Shown in pieces: positions 17,024 through 25,476 of a DNA stretch of 48,667 nt. The notes under the pieces are model-generated. The model saw only the letters and a list, made by a program, of their open reading frames with translations, was not told the DNA's origin and ran no database searches. Within the stretch, counting starts at the first letter, position 1; each line of letters begins with the position of its first letter. Location of the stretch: contig NZ_LMDC01000027.1 of assembly GCF_001425705.1 (NCBI RefSeq), positions 510,322 through 558,988 of the forward strand. Direction: 5' to 3'. This stretch comes from Pelomonas sp. Root1217. GTDB taxonomy: Bacteria; Pseudomonadota; Gammaproteobacteria; Burkholderiales; Burkholderiaceae_C. The position numbers and the translations under genes are program-made.

Positions 17024-17470
17024 CTATGGTCGGGCCAGTCGGCGCATGAAGTACTCATGGCCGTCCTCGCCTTCGACGACGAAGCCGAGGTGCTCGTACA
17101 AGGATCGCGCTGGGTTTGCCTTGAGGACGCTGAGCGAGAGGGCTGCGCCTGCCACCTCAGCTTCGGCGATCACCTCCCGGAGAATCCCGGCGCCAAGCCC
17201 CTGTCGTTGCAGCCTCGGCACCAGCTGCACTTGAATGAGTTCCCACTCCTGCCCTTCGCGCGCCAGCTTCAGCAGGCCAACGGCTTCATTGCCGACGAGC
17301 AGCAACTCACTGGACTCAAACCGATACATCACACGCGCCAGGTGCTCGGCCTCGTCGACGGTGATGCCCGATGCAGCCAGGTGTTCATCCATCGTTTGAT
17401 GTCTCAGCTTCAACAAGAACGGCACGTCCTTGATAGAAGCCGCGCGACGAGTGATTGAGGGCTCGTTCAC
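17024..17470 (-). CDS. GNAT-family N-acetyltransferase
   Basis: The 148-residue product has the GNAT order: RRAASIKDVPFLLKLR (strand 1/helix 1), WELIQVQLVPRLQRQGLGAGIL containing the acetyl-CoA pyrophosphate loop RQGLGA near residue 92, then SLSVLKANPARSLYEHLGF, the conserved motif B. The acceptor is unknown. Its first codon overlaps the stop of the upstream membrane-protein gene (ATGA), so they form a two-gene operon. Confidence 0.92.
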   Translation of the reverse strand: MNEPSITRRAASIKDVPFLLKLRHQTMDEHLAASGITVDEAEHLARVMYRFESSELLLVGNEAVGLLKLAREGQEWELIQVQLVPRLQRQGLGAGILREVIAEAEVAGAALSLSVLKANPARSLYEHLGFVVEGEDGHEYFMRRLARP

Positions 17471-17922
17471 GACGAACAGTTCGCGGGTAGGTCGCTCGCA
17501 CGCTGGTCTTTGCGCACACCGCTCAGATGCAGCGTCAACGCAAGCAGCGTCGCCGACAGAAGCAGGGCCGCTGCGGCAACCTCGCTGAGAATCGTGATGT
17601 TGGCGCCGAGCGTATGGAATTGCATCGGTGCGACGGCGTAGTGCCCCAGGCCATCAAAGCCGATGGCGGCATAGACGGCCAGCACCGCAAGACCCAGGGA
17701 CAAGAACGACTTCTTCAGCAGGACGTAGCCGAGAGCGCCCACAGAGGTGATCGCCAGCCACGCCCCATAAACCTTCGCGCTCGTCAGCCACTGTGGCAGC
17801 TTCGGGTATTCACAGATGAATTCCGCGTTGTGCGCGAAGTGCCCGAGGCTCGCGGCGAAGTAAAGGATCGAAAGCGCGAGAAGAGGTTTCTGAAGACGAC
17901 CGAGGGAGGGAAGAATTTGCAT
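17467..17922 (-). CDS. four-helix membrane protein of unknown function
   Basis: The 151-residue product shows four hydrophobic segments: about 13-30 (LLALSILYFAASLGHF), 52-70 (YGAWLAITSVGALGYVLL), 72-92 (FLSLGLAVLAVYAAIGFDGL) and 108-133 (ITILSEVAAAALLLSATLLAL). It has a short polar tail. Histidines lie near helix ends (GHFAHNAEF, GLGHYAV). No named family was recognised. It is translationally coupled to the acetyltransferase gene downstream. Confidence 0.75.
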   Translation of the reverse strand: MQILPSLGRLQKPLLALSILYFAASLGHFAHNAEFICEYPKLPQWLTSAKVYGAWLAITSVGALGYVLLKKSFLSLGLAVLAVYAAIGFDGLGHYAVAPMQFHTLGANITILSEVAAAALLLSATLLALTLHLSGVRKDQRASDLPANCSS

Positions 17923-18341
17923 GTTTGGACGACCGCTTCTACGCAGCCCTGCGGCATCGCAGCGGCGCGGCTAGTGACCGAAACGGGCGAGTGAAACAGC
18001 TTCTGGCCTCGCCGCCAAGTGGTTCAGCGCCCGGCAACTGCATGTATTCGCCCGGGTGATTCGTCAGGTCATAACAGCGATGGCCGGTGGCTGCGTTGCC
18101 AGTTTTTGTCAGACCTTGCTGATCTCGTCACTTTTGCGGCCATGAGGATGACGTTTCTTGTCAACTCGGCTTGAGCGCTCGCCGATGGTCATGAGCTATT
18201 CAAATGCTTGCATCAAGTTGGCGAATTCGGATCGCGTGATACCCGGTGGCTATTAGCTTGCCCAAGAAAAAGGCAGATCGGCCGATGCCATCGGCATGCC
18301 AATTGCGCTGTACCAGGTTCCTTTGCACTGGAGCGTGAGAC
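17923..18341. other. intergenic region between divergent genes
   Basis: This separates the minus-strand membrane-protein gene from the plus-strand heparinase-like gene and must hold both promoters. Composition is more AT-rich than nearby, especially 18110-18260. No gene, repeat or clear operator was identified. Confidence 0.4.
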
Positions 18342-21300
18342 ATGCGATTTCGCAAACAAGAGCCACTAAGCCAACTGGGCTCAGCCCTGCTCAAGGGCAT
18401 GGCAGCCGCATTTGGTTTGAGTTCGTTGGCGATGGCACAGAGCATCGTGGTGTACAGCAGCGGCAATGTGCCGGTAGGTCAGACCCGCCAGTTCAGTGCG
18501 TATGTACCAATCACGCCCGCGACGATCAACTGGAGCGTGAACGGTGTGCCGGGTGGCAACTCGCAGGTCGGGACGATCTCAGCGGGGGGGCTCTACACGG
18601 CACCAAAGGCAGTGCCGACGCTGAACGCGATCGAGGTGAAAGCCACCAGCACCGCTAAGCCCGACGTTTCCGGCAAGGCCGTGGCGACGGTCACGCAGAC
18701 ACCTCCCAGGCTTTGGTCGGTGACACCGATGAAAGCATCGGTCGGCGCGGTCACTCTGACGTTGAACGGCGATTCGTTCAGCGAAAACTCCGTGGCCTGG
18801 GTCGGCAGCCAGCGCGCAACCGTAGTTCGCGTATCGGCAACGAAGCTCCTGGCCACCGTGACCCTAACCGCTTCAATGTTGGGCAGCGAGCAGGCCGTAC
18901 AGGTCGAGGCCACCGGAGCTGGCGCGGCCAAGAGCGAGGCCTTGAGCATCCGTGTGGTGGCGGCGGGCAGCCCTGCGCCCGCGCCCACACCAACGCCGAG
19001 TCCGTCGCCTGCGCCGGCACCGACGCCTGCTCCCTCTCCTACCCCCGCACCTAGTCCAGTGCCGGCGCCGACCCCAGTGCCATCGCCAGCGCCGACGCCC
19101 AGTCAGGCTATCGCCTACGTTCAGATTGCGACTCAGCCAGTTCCTGTCACGACGACGGCAGGAACCACGGCGACCTTCTCGGTCAAAGCGCTGGGTCCGA
19201 CTCTGGCGTATCAATGGCGGCGCAATGGCACGCCGATTCCCGGCGCAGTCAGCGCGCAGTTGCAAGTGAGCACGACCAGCAGCGATGACCGTGCCCAGTT
19301 CGATGTCCTCGTGTCCGATGGCATCACGCGTGTACTGAGCAACACCGCCGAGCTGCGGGTCAACGCAGCATCGAACAGCACCCCCGTCAGCGGCCATCCG
19401 CGCCTGTGGCTACGCCAGGACGATCTGGCCCGGCTGCGCAGCTGGGCGACGGCGTCCAACCCCATGTTCGGCACGGCGAACTCCGGCGGCCTGATGCAAC
19501 TGGCCACTACTGCCGCGAACCGTGTCGAGAACGGGACGGTGCCCGGGCAGGACAACGGTGGGTCGACCTACACACCTTATGCCACGGAGTCCTATGCGGC
19601 ACTGCTGGCGTTCATGAGTCTGGTGGATACCGACCCCACCCGCAATGCGCGCTGGGTGCAGACTGCCCGGCGCGCGCTCTTCTCCGTCATCGACGAAGCC
19701 GACAAGGGTGTCGGCAGCGGCAAGTTCCGCAGCGACAGCTTCGCATCCTCGGACCGCGGCCGTTGGAGCGGTGAGTCCTTCCCACTGGCAGTGGATTGGA
19801 TTTACCCAACGCTAAGCGCTGCCGAGAAGCAGAAGGTCCGTCGCGTCTTCCTGCGCTGGTGTGCCGAGGACCGCGACGGCTACCCGTCTGCCACCTACTT
19901 TCACACCAACCCTGGCAGCCTGCCGGCGGGCGCCGCGCGCCGCAACAGTCCGGCCCTTCTGGACCTGGGTGACCCGCGCCGCCAGGCACTGCGCTATTCG
20001 ATGAACAACTACTTCATGGCCCACGGTCGGAACATGTTCATGATGGCCAATGTCATCGATGCGGCCGACGACCGCGCCGACCCGGCTGTTGCAGGCGACA
20101 GTAACGGTGCTCTGCGCGACTACATGCATGAGGCCACGGGCACTTACCTCTACATGAGCGACGCGGCCTACCGTGGCGATGGCTCGGGCGGCATCAGCCC
20201 CGAGGGCATGGAGTACGGCGAGTCCATTGGCTTCTATTACGGGCTGATGCTGGCCATCCATACCTCGGGCATGGACAACACCCAACTCTACGGCGAGAAG
20301 GTGCAATTGCGCAACCATCCGCTGTTCAGCCGCGTGCTGCCCAGCTTCTTTCACAGCCTGACGACGCAAAAGGTCAAGACGCCTTACGGTGAAGCCTATC
20401 AGCCCTCGTGGTTTGGCGACGCCGAGCAGCTCTATCTTCAGGACCCGATGCGCGTGATGGGCCCGCTGGCGCTGGCGGCACGCTATCTCGGCAACAGCGC
20501 GGAGCTGAACGCTGCGAAGTGGCTGCAGTACACCGCGCCACCCAACCACCCGTCGCGCCTGGTTGCCAGCGCCAACAACGACGACAACATCGTTCGCTCG
20601 ATCTTCTACTTCCTCACCTTCGATCCTACTCAGGCCGTGCCCTCCGATCCGCGTTCCAACCTCCCTCTGGCTCAACTGAACAGTGGGGTTGGGCGCTTCC
20701 AAGGTCGCACCAGCTGGAACGATGCGGCCGAAGTTCGCATGCTGGACTTCAAGCTCGGCTACAACACCATCGACCACCAGCATGGCGATGGCAATGGCTT
20801 TGACTTCTGGCGAAAGGGTGAGTGGATCACCAAGGAGTTGTCGGCCTACGGATCGGGCGCTGCGCTGTCGGAGTTCAAGAACACGCTGGTGATCCAGAAC
20901 AATCCTGCGGCTGCAGTGGGCAGTTACCACGCGCCCTTTCTGGCCCGTGGCAGCCAGTTCATCCTCGGCATGCACGATGGCGACCCGCGCATCCTCAGCG
21001 CGGGCTCGGGGGATGGCTTCATGGCCGTCAACGGCGATGCGACCAATCTCTACAACGCTCGCAGTGGCAATGCCAAGGAGGTGACGCACGCCAGCCGCAG
21101 CATGCTCTGGATTCAGCCCGATGCCCTTGTCGTGTTCGACCGTGCCCGCACCAGCACCGACAACCGCTTCAAGCGCTTCATGATGATGCTGCCCAGCGGC
21201 AATGCGGCGCCGCAGGTGATGGGCGACCGGGTCTACGCCAACACGCCGGGTGGGCAGCGACTGGAGGTTCGCACGCTGCTGCCGCAGAGCCAGACGACGC

Positions 21301-21809
21301 GCGTGGCCGTCGAGGGCCCGGTACTGCCCCTATCTGACCAGATGTGGAAGGCCAGCCTCGACCCGATGTCGGCCGACAAGACCAGTTGGACAGGCGGCTA
21401 CCGCCTGCGGGTGGAGGACACCGTCAACCCGCGCAACCAACTCTTCCTGCATGTTCTGCAGGCCTTTGACGCCAACGCCACAGCCGCACCGACGGTGCGC
21501 TTGCAAAGCCATGCCGGCACCGACCTAACAGGAGTGGTGGTCGGCACGACGGCCGTGCTCTTCACGACCGACCTTGGCGTGCCGCCCGTCGCCGGTACGG
21601 CCGTGCGGCTGCCCAGCGGCGTGCAGCGCGTGATGGTGTCGGGGCTGAACCCGGGCACGAGTTGGACCGTCACGCTGAGCCCGAGCGCCAATGAGACCGT
21701 GTTCAGCCTGGCACCCAACGGCGGCCTCAGCGTTGGCAGCCATGGCGTGTTGGCCGTGCAGCTGGGCCAGACCGCCTCGGCGAGCGCCGCTCGTGCCAAA
21801 GTGAACTAG
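18342..21809 (+). CDS. secreted multidomain heparinase II/III-like polysaccharide lyase
   Basis: The 1155-residue product begins with a signal peptide (cleavage near LAMAQS, residue 33). Next come a BIG-like Ig domain (about 35-115) and an IPT/TIG-like domain (about 122-205, LTLNGDSFSENSVAWVG). A Pro/Thr/Ser/Ala linker occupies about 210-254, and a third Ig-like domain about 256-342. From residue 352 (HPRLWLRQDDLARLR) a toroid-like domain begins. It continues into a beta-rich heparinase II/III-like part, with HQHGDGNGFDFW at about 812 carrying the histidines of that family. The enzyme type fits a lyase of uronic-acid polysaccharides; the substrate is unknown. Domain order suggests export and cell-surface or polysaccharide attachment. 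No sugar-use genes flank it. Confidence 0.8.
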   Translation: MRFRKQEPLSQLGSALLKGMAAAFGLSSLAMAQSIVVYSSGNVPVGQTRQFSAYVPITPATINWSVNGVPGGNSQVGTISAGGLYTAPKAVPTLNAIEVKATSTAKPDVSGKAVATVTQTPPRLWSVTPMKASVGAVTLTLNGDSFSENSVAWVGSQRATVVRVSATKLLATVTLTASMLGSEQAVQVEATGAGAAKSEALSIRVVAAGSPAPAPTPTPSPSPAPAPTPAPSPTPAPSPVPAPTPVPSPAPTPSQAIAYVQIATQPVPVTTTAGTTATFSVKALGPTLAYQWRRNGTPIPGAVSAQLQVSTTSSDDRAQFDVLVSDGITRVLSNTAELRVNAASNSTPVSGHPRLWLRQDDLARLRSWATASNPMFGTANSGGLMQLATTAANRVENGTVPGQDNGGSTYTPYATESYAALLAFMSLVDTDPTRNARWVQTARRALFSVIDEADKGVGSGKFRSDSFASSDRGRWSGESFPLAVDWIYPTLSAAEKQKVRRVFLRWCAEDRDGYPSATYFHTNPGSLPAGAARRNSPALLDLGDPRRQALRYSMNNYFMAHGRNMFMMANVIDAADDRADPAVAGDSNGALRDYMHEATGTYLYMSDAAYRGDGSGGISPEGMEYGESIGFYYGLMLAIHTSGMDNTQLYGEKVQLRNHPLFSRVLPSFFHSLTTQKVKTPYGEAYQPSWFGDAEQLYLQDPMRVMGPLALAARYLGNSAELNAAKWLQYTAPPNHPSRLVASANNDDNIVRSIFYFLTFDPTQAVPSDPRSNLPLAQLNSGVGRFQGRTSWNDAAEVRMLDFKLGYNTIDHQHGDGNGFDFWRKGEWITKELSAYGSGAALSEFKNTLVIQNNPAAAVGSYHAPFLARGSQFILGMHDGDPRILSAGSGDGFMAVNGDATNLYNARSGNAKEVTHASRSMLWIQPDALVVFDRARTSTDNRFKRFMMMLPSGNAAPQVMGDRVYANTPGGQRLEVRTLLPQSQTTRVAVEGPVLPLSDQMWKASLDPMSADKTSWTGGYRLRVEDTVNPRNQLFLHVLQAFDANATAAPTVRLQSHAGTDLTGVVVGTTAVLFTTDLGVPPVAGTAVRLPSGVQRVMVSGLNPGTSWTVTLSPSANETVFSLAPNGGLSVGSHGVLAVQLGQTASASAARAKVN

Positions 21810-22678
21810 GCCTCGACCATAAAGAGGTCCAGCAGGTGGCTGCGGACCTCTTCGACAAGGCCTTCAAACCCGGCGCCGCGTTGCATTAGCGCGAAGGCAT
21901 GAAGGGCACCGGGGCTTGGCAAGTGGGTCAGGTCAGGCGGCGCGACCAGTCGCTCGTCGAGCATGGCGCTGGGCAGCAGCCCGATGCCGTGTCCGCCAAC
22001 GATGCCAGCCTGCAAGGCCGTGGCACTGTTGGCCACGTAGCGCAGCTCCCATGGTTGTTTCGCCTGGTCCAGCGCCTTGACTGCAGCATTGCGAAGCGGG
22101 TGCGACCCCATGGGGGCTACCAGTGGGATCACGGCGTGCGGTGCGATTCTGAAGCGTGGCGAAGCCACCCACGAAAGCGGCACCCGGCACAGATCGACGG
22201 CACCGGCAACGCTGCCTGTCGCCACGCCGATCACCACATCCAGCTGGCCGCCCGAAAACGCCCGCAGAAGCTCCTCGGTGCTGGCCTGGGTCACGCTCAT
22301 CGAGCCGGCAGCCAGGCTGGCCTTGCCAAAATGGGCCAGCACGCCGACCTCCCGCGACAGCACATGCTCGTCGAGCCCCAGCCGCAAGCTCGGGCCCAGC
22401 CCGAGCGCCGATCGGAAGTCGCGGAAGATCCTGTCATTGCGGTTGATGGTTTCGACCGCGTACTCGTGCAGGATCCGTCCCTGCTCGGTCAGCTTGACCC
22501 CGCGTGCGGAGCGCCGCAGCAGTTGCTGACCGAGCATCTCTTCCAGGCGCTTGAGCTGCTGGCTCACCGCCGACTGGGAGCGCCCGGTCACAGATGCGAC
22601 CAAGGTGAAGCTGCGCAATTCGACCAGCGACGCGAACGTGCGCAGCATCTCGATCTCGATGTTGACGTTTTCGCTCAT
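21806..22678 (-). CDS. LysR-family transcriptional regulator
   Basis: From ATG 22678 the 290-residue product has the N-terminal winged helix (IEMLRTFASLVELRSF, then VTGRSQSAVSQQLKRLEEMLGQQLLRR) and a two-lobed effector domain, the family's usual length. The upstream open frame to 22882 is ignored because the family starts here. The gene converges on the heparinase-like gene with a four-base tail-to-tail overlap. It lies downstream of the amidase in the same direction, with 73 bp between, and may regulate it. Confidence 0.93.
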   Translation of the reverse strand: MSENVNIEIEMLRTFASLVELRSFTLVASVTGRSQSAVSQQLKRLEEMLGQQLLRRSARGVKLTEQGRILHEYAVETINRNDRIFRDFRSALGLGPSLRLGLDEHVLSREVGVLAHFGKASLAAGSMSVTQASTEELLRAFSGGQLDVVIGVATGSVAGAVDLCRVPLSWVASPRFRIAPHAVIPLVAPMGSHPLRNAAVKALDQAKQPWELRYVANSATALQAGIVGGHGIGLLPSAMLDERLVAPPDLTHLPSPGALHAFALMQRGAGFEGLVEEVRSHLLDLFMVEA

Positions 22679-22751
22679 GCGCTTGCGGGCTGCGGCCGTT
22701 CCCGGGCGCGAGGTTTGCGGCCGCAACCTGGACGACAGGGCTCCTGCAAAT

Positions 22752-24386
22752 TCACTTGGCGAGCAAGGTGGGTTTGACGCGGTGCTTGGTGGCCTGCTCG
22801 TAGTCATAGGCCAGCGCCAGCAGACTCGCCTCGTCCCACGCGCGCCCGACAAACAGCAGGCTGAACGGTGCCTTGTTCGCATACTGCCCAGCCGGCACGG
22901 TGACGCCGGGCAGGCCGGCGACGTCCAGTGCCGAGATTGAGGTCTCCGCGATCACCTTGTCGCTGAAAAGCGCAGGCAGTGATTCCAAGGCTTGTGGAAC
23001 GACCATGGCGTCCAGTTGCTGGGCGGCCATTACGCCGTTGAAGACCTGCAGATACCGGGCGCGCAGCGCGAAGAAGGGCTCCAGCGGCGGTGCCTGGTCG
23101 GGTTGCGCCAGGGAAGCCTTCAGCGTCGGTAGCGCGTCGACGTACCAAGATAGGGTTCCGCCCGCATCGAAGGGCGAGGCATGGACCTGGTTCTTCAGCG
23201 CTGCCAGTGAGGGCACACCGAGCCCCTTGAGGTAGTTGTTGAGGTCATACGCTGCTGATTCGGTGCCCCGGTAGTCGTAGGGTTCACCAGCCAGCGCCAG
23301 TTCGGCAAAGCCGCTGCGTTCGAACGGGTCGGTGACGACGGTGGCGCCGCGTGCCATGAGCTCCTGGATCGCTTTGCGGTACAGGGCTTCGGTTTCAGGC
23401 GACAGGTTGGCCGTGTTCCATCCCGGCCCGTACAGTCCGATGCGTTTGCCCTTCAGCGCTTGGACGTTCAGCAAGCTTGTGTAGCCCTGAGCCGGAATAT
23501 GGCTATCCGAAGCACTGGTCTTGGGATCACGGGCCGAGTAACCGGCCAGCGCGTCAAGGACCAGCGCGGCGTCGCGCACGCTCTGCGCAATCGGGCCCAC
23601 CACGTCGCGCGTGCTGCCGGCCAGAGGCACGACGCCCGCAGTCGGTACAAGTGCGAAGGTTGGCTTGATGCCCACCAGACTCTGTGCCGCTGACGGATTC
23701 TGGATCGAGCCTCCCGTCTCCTCGGCCAGGCCGGCGGTGGCAAAACCTGCAGCTACCGCCGTGGCAGTGCCGCTGCTGCTGGCTCCGGGTGCAAGGTTGC
23801 GGTCGATGGCGTTGTAGGTCGGGCCCGCCCAGCTCGTGTTGGCGCGCGTGCCGTCGTCGCTGAAGGCAGGAATGTTGGTCTTGCCGATGATGATCGCTCC
23901 AGCATCGACGAGCCGTTGCACCACCACCGCGTGGTCGATCGGGAAGAAGTCCATGCCGCCCTTGCGCTTGCTCATCGCAGCCCACCCGGCGGTGGAGGGC
24001 ATGCCTCGCACGTCCATAGACTCCTTGACCACCACGGGCACGCCCGCCAACGGGCCGAGGACTTCGCCACGAGCGCGCCGCTGATCGATAGCTCGTGCCT
24101 GCACGAGAGCGTCACTGGACAGCGTCGTGAAGGCGTTGTACGAAGGGTCATACGCCTCGATGCGACGCAAATAGGCGCGAGTCACTTCCTCTGACGTGAA
24201 TCGCCCGGTGATGTAGCCGGCCCTGATCTCGTCGATGGAAAGCGCGGCGACGTCGATATCACTGGAGGCAGGGCTGCTGCACTTGGGGTCGCCATTGCAC
24301 AGGTCGACATTGGGAATGCCGGGACTGCCGCCACAAGCTGCGAGGCCCATGGAAATGATGGCGCCTAGAAGTGACTTCTTGAACAT
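22752..24386 (-). CDS. lipoprotein amidase-signature hydrolase
   Basis: From ATG 24386 the 544-residue product has a signal peptide with lipobox LAAC (Cys18) and an amidase-signature domain. The Ser-cisSer-Lys triad is visible: Lys121 in VVVKES, Ser203 in GASSSG, and nucleophile Ser227 in ETGGSIQNP. The spacing matches peptide amidases (24 residues between the serines). These enzymes cleave amides by an acyl-enzyme mechanism. A lipid anchor places this one in the envelope, which suggests an extracytoplasmic amide or peptide-amide substrate. Upstream of it lie motif copies at 24558 and 24645, although these face the other way. Confidence 0.92.
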   Translation of the reverse strand: MFKKSLLGAIISMGLAACGGSPGIPNVDLCNGDPKCSSPASSDIDVAALSIDEIRAGYITGRFTSEEVTRAYLRRIEAYDPSYNAFTTLSSDALVQARAIDQRRARGEVLGPLAGVPVVVKESMDVRGMPSTAGWAAMSKRKGGMDFFPIDHAVVVQRLVDAGAIIIGKTNIPAFSDDGTRANTSWAGPTYNAIDRNLAPGASSSGTATAVAAGFATAGLAEETGGSIQNPSAAQSLVGIKPTFALVPTAGVVPLAGSTRDVVGPIAQSVRDAALVLDALAGYSARDPKTSASDSHIPAQGYTSLLNVQALKGKRIGLYGPGWNTANLSPETEALYRKAIQELMARGATVVTDPFERSGFAELALAGEPYDYRGTESAAYDLNNYLKGLGVPSLAALKNQVHASPFDAGGTLSWYVDALPTLKASLAQPDQAPPLEPFFALRARYLQVFNGVMAAQQLDAMVVPQALESLPALFSDKVIAETSISALDVAGLPGVTVPAGQYANKAPFSLLFVGRAWDEASLLALAYDYEQATKHRVKPTLLAK

Positions 24387-24557
24387 GGGAAACCTCCGCG
24401 GCGTGAGCGGCCGCAATTGAAGATGGGATGACACCGGCGCCGAGGCTCGAAGGGTCCTAGTCTTGCCGTCGGTACTTCCGGGCATCTGCGGTACAGCCGC
24501 AGTGACGCCACTATGGTTTCGGCTGGTGATATGCGCGTTGCGCGCAATGGCCGCGAG

Positions 24558-24571
24558 ATTTCAGATGAAAC
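24558..24571 (+). promoter_or_regulatory. copy of the RTTTCAnnnGMAAC motif
   Basis: Reads ATTTCAGATGAAAC, itself an inverted repeat (TTTC/GAAA). It is 87 bp upstream (start to start) of the composite operator at 24645, close to the 89-bp spacing of the two copies at 10118 and 10207. It lies between the divergent amidase gene and the small ORF at 24751 and could affect either. Confidence 0.5.
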
Positions 24572-24644
24572 GCACGCGATGGGTCAGGATGACGTTGTGC
24601 CTCTATCCGATTCCACCCTCAGCACGGTCAGTTTGGTGCTTCGC

Positions 24645-24679
24645 GTTTCAACGGCAACAAGCAGCCGATGGTTCGAAAC
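24645..24679 (+). promoter_or_regulatory. composite operator upstream of small ORF 24751
   Basis: GTTTCAACGGCAAC (24645-24658), 14 bases, TCGAAAC (24673-24679); 19 bases later comes GGCGAAAT, as at the NodT-type gene. Motifs and spacings match 14385-14419 while the spacer bases do not, which is what selection on binding sites would leave. Confidence 0.6.
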
Positions 24680-24707
24680 ACTGGATCGGTACGCACAAGG
24701 CGAAATC

Positions 24708-24745
24708 TCACCTGAGCGCCGCATTCATGGCGCTGAAAAAGGTGA
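24708..24745 (+). promoter_or_regulatory. second copy of the ribosome-site-masking leader hairpin
   Basis: TCACCT (24708-24713) pairs with AGGTGA (24740-24745), and GCGCC (24716-24720) pairs with GGCGC (24729-24733). The start TTG 24751 follows at the same five-base distance as in the NodT leader. The loop is gcattcat here against cgctcgat there. Confidence 0.55.
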
Positions 24746-24750
24746 TGCGA

Positions 24751-24960
24751 TTGAACAAGACGAATCGAGATTCAGCCAGTCATCGCAACGCATTCCGAGC
24801 GCTGATGCTCGGGGCTTCGCTGCTGGCAATGGGGCGCTCCTTAGAGCTCACCAAAAGTGCAAAGACCGCGCCATGTAACCGTCTCGACGGACCTGAAGCT
24901 GAGCGGCAGCTCCCGGCGGGTGGTCGGGAGAGCGATGTGAACACGGGGAAGCAGTCATGA
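24751..24960 (+). CDS. small ORF with signal-like N-terminus behind the shared leader
   Basis: TTG 24751 opens 69 residues. The first codons (MNKTNR) resemble those of the NodT-type gene (MNKPNQ). A hydrophobic stretch (ALMLGASLLAMG) follows a basic region, and the rest is polar. Beyond the first six residues there is no likeness to the channel protein, so it is either a separate target of the same control or a remnant of a duplicated and replaced gene. In-frame ATG 24745 overlaps the Shine-Dalgarno sequence and is less likely. Its stop overlaps the next ORF by ATGA. Confidence 0.45.
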   Translation: MNKTNRDSASHRNAFRALMLGASLLAMGRSLELTKSAKTAPCNRLDGPEAERQLPAGGRESDVNTGKQS

Positions 24961-25235
24961 ATGCCGAGCGGACGCCACTTCGCACCCGCCCGGTGTGTGT
25001 GCACTGCCAGATGCTCGCGTTTGCAACCACTCTGGCGGCTGCCTTTGGCAGCGCGACGGTGCTGACGCTGGCTCCGTCACCCGCAATTGAGGGAACACCA
25101 ATGTTGATGGCCAGCTGCCCGCCTCGCAGCTGGTTTAAGGCGGCCGGTGAACCAGATTTTCACGCGGCCCTCGGCCTGATCGCTCGACCCATCCGACCCG
25201 GAACTGGCCTAAATGACGAACTGGACGTGATCTGA
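24957..25235 (+). CDS. hypothetical small protein with one hydrophobic segment
   Basis: The ATG overlaps the stop of the previous small ORF (ATGA), which favours real translation. The 92 residues contain a hydrophobic span at about 20-43 (MLAFATTLAAAFGSATVLTL) and a polar tail, with a Cys-X2-Cys-like CVHC before it. No family was recognised. The following 240 bp to the beta-barrel gene hold no further gene. Confidence 0.35.
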   Translation: MNAERTPLRTRPVCVHCQMLAFATTLAAAFGSATVLTLAPSPAIEGTPMLMASCPPRSWFKAAGEPDFHAALGLIARPIRPGTGLNDELDVI

Positions 25236-25476
25236 CGCCAGGGACGTAGTGCTCATATCGAGACCGCTTCATACGGAGCACCGTGAGCCCAGCCTTCGAC
25301 CGCTAGTGACGACAGCCGCTGCACAACCGCCTCTTTCTGGCGCGCCGTCGGCTGAGGCTGATCTGAGTCGTTCCCGGTCCGGTGCCGGTGCGTCTTTGCG
25401 GTGTGCCAGGAGAGCGGCGCACTGCCTTGACACACGGCCGGACGGCGCTGGTGCCGCGGCGATGCAAGCCAATTGC

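Noticed and set aside
19812..21089. 425-codon frame antisense to the heparinase-like gene
   Set aside because: No start signal or domain; the plus-strand protein is continuous and domain-structured.
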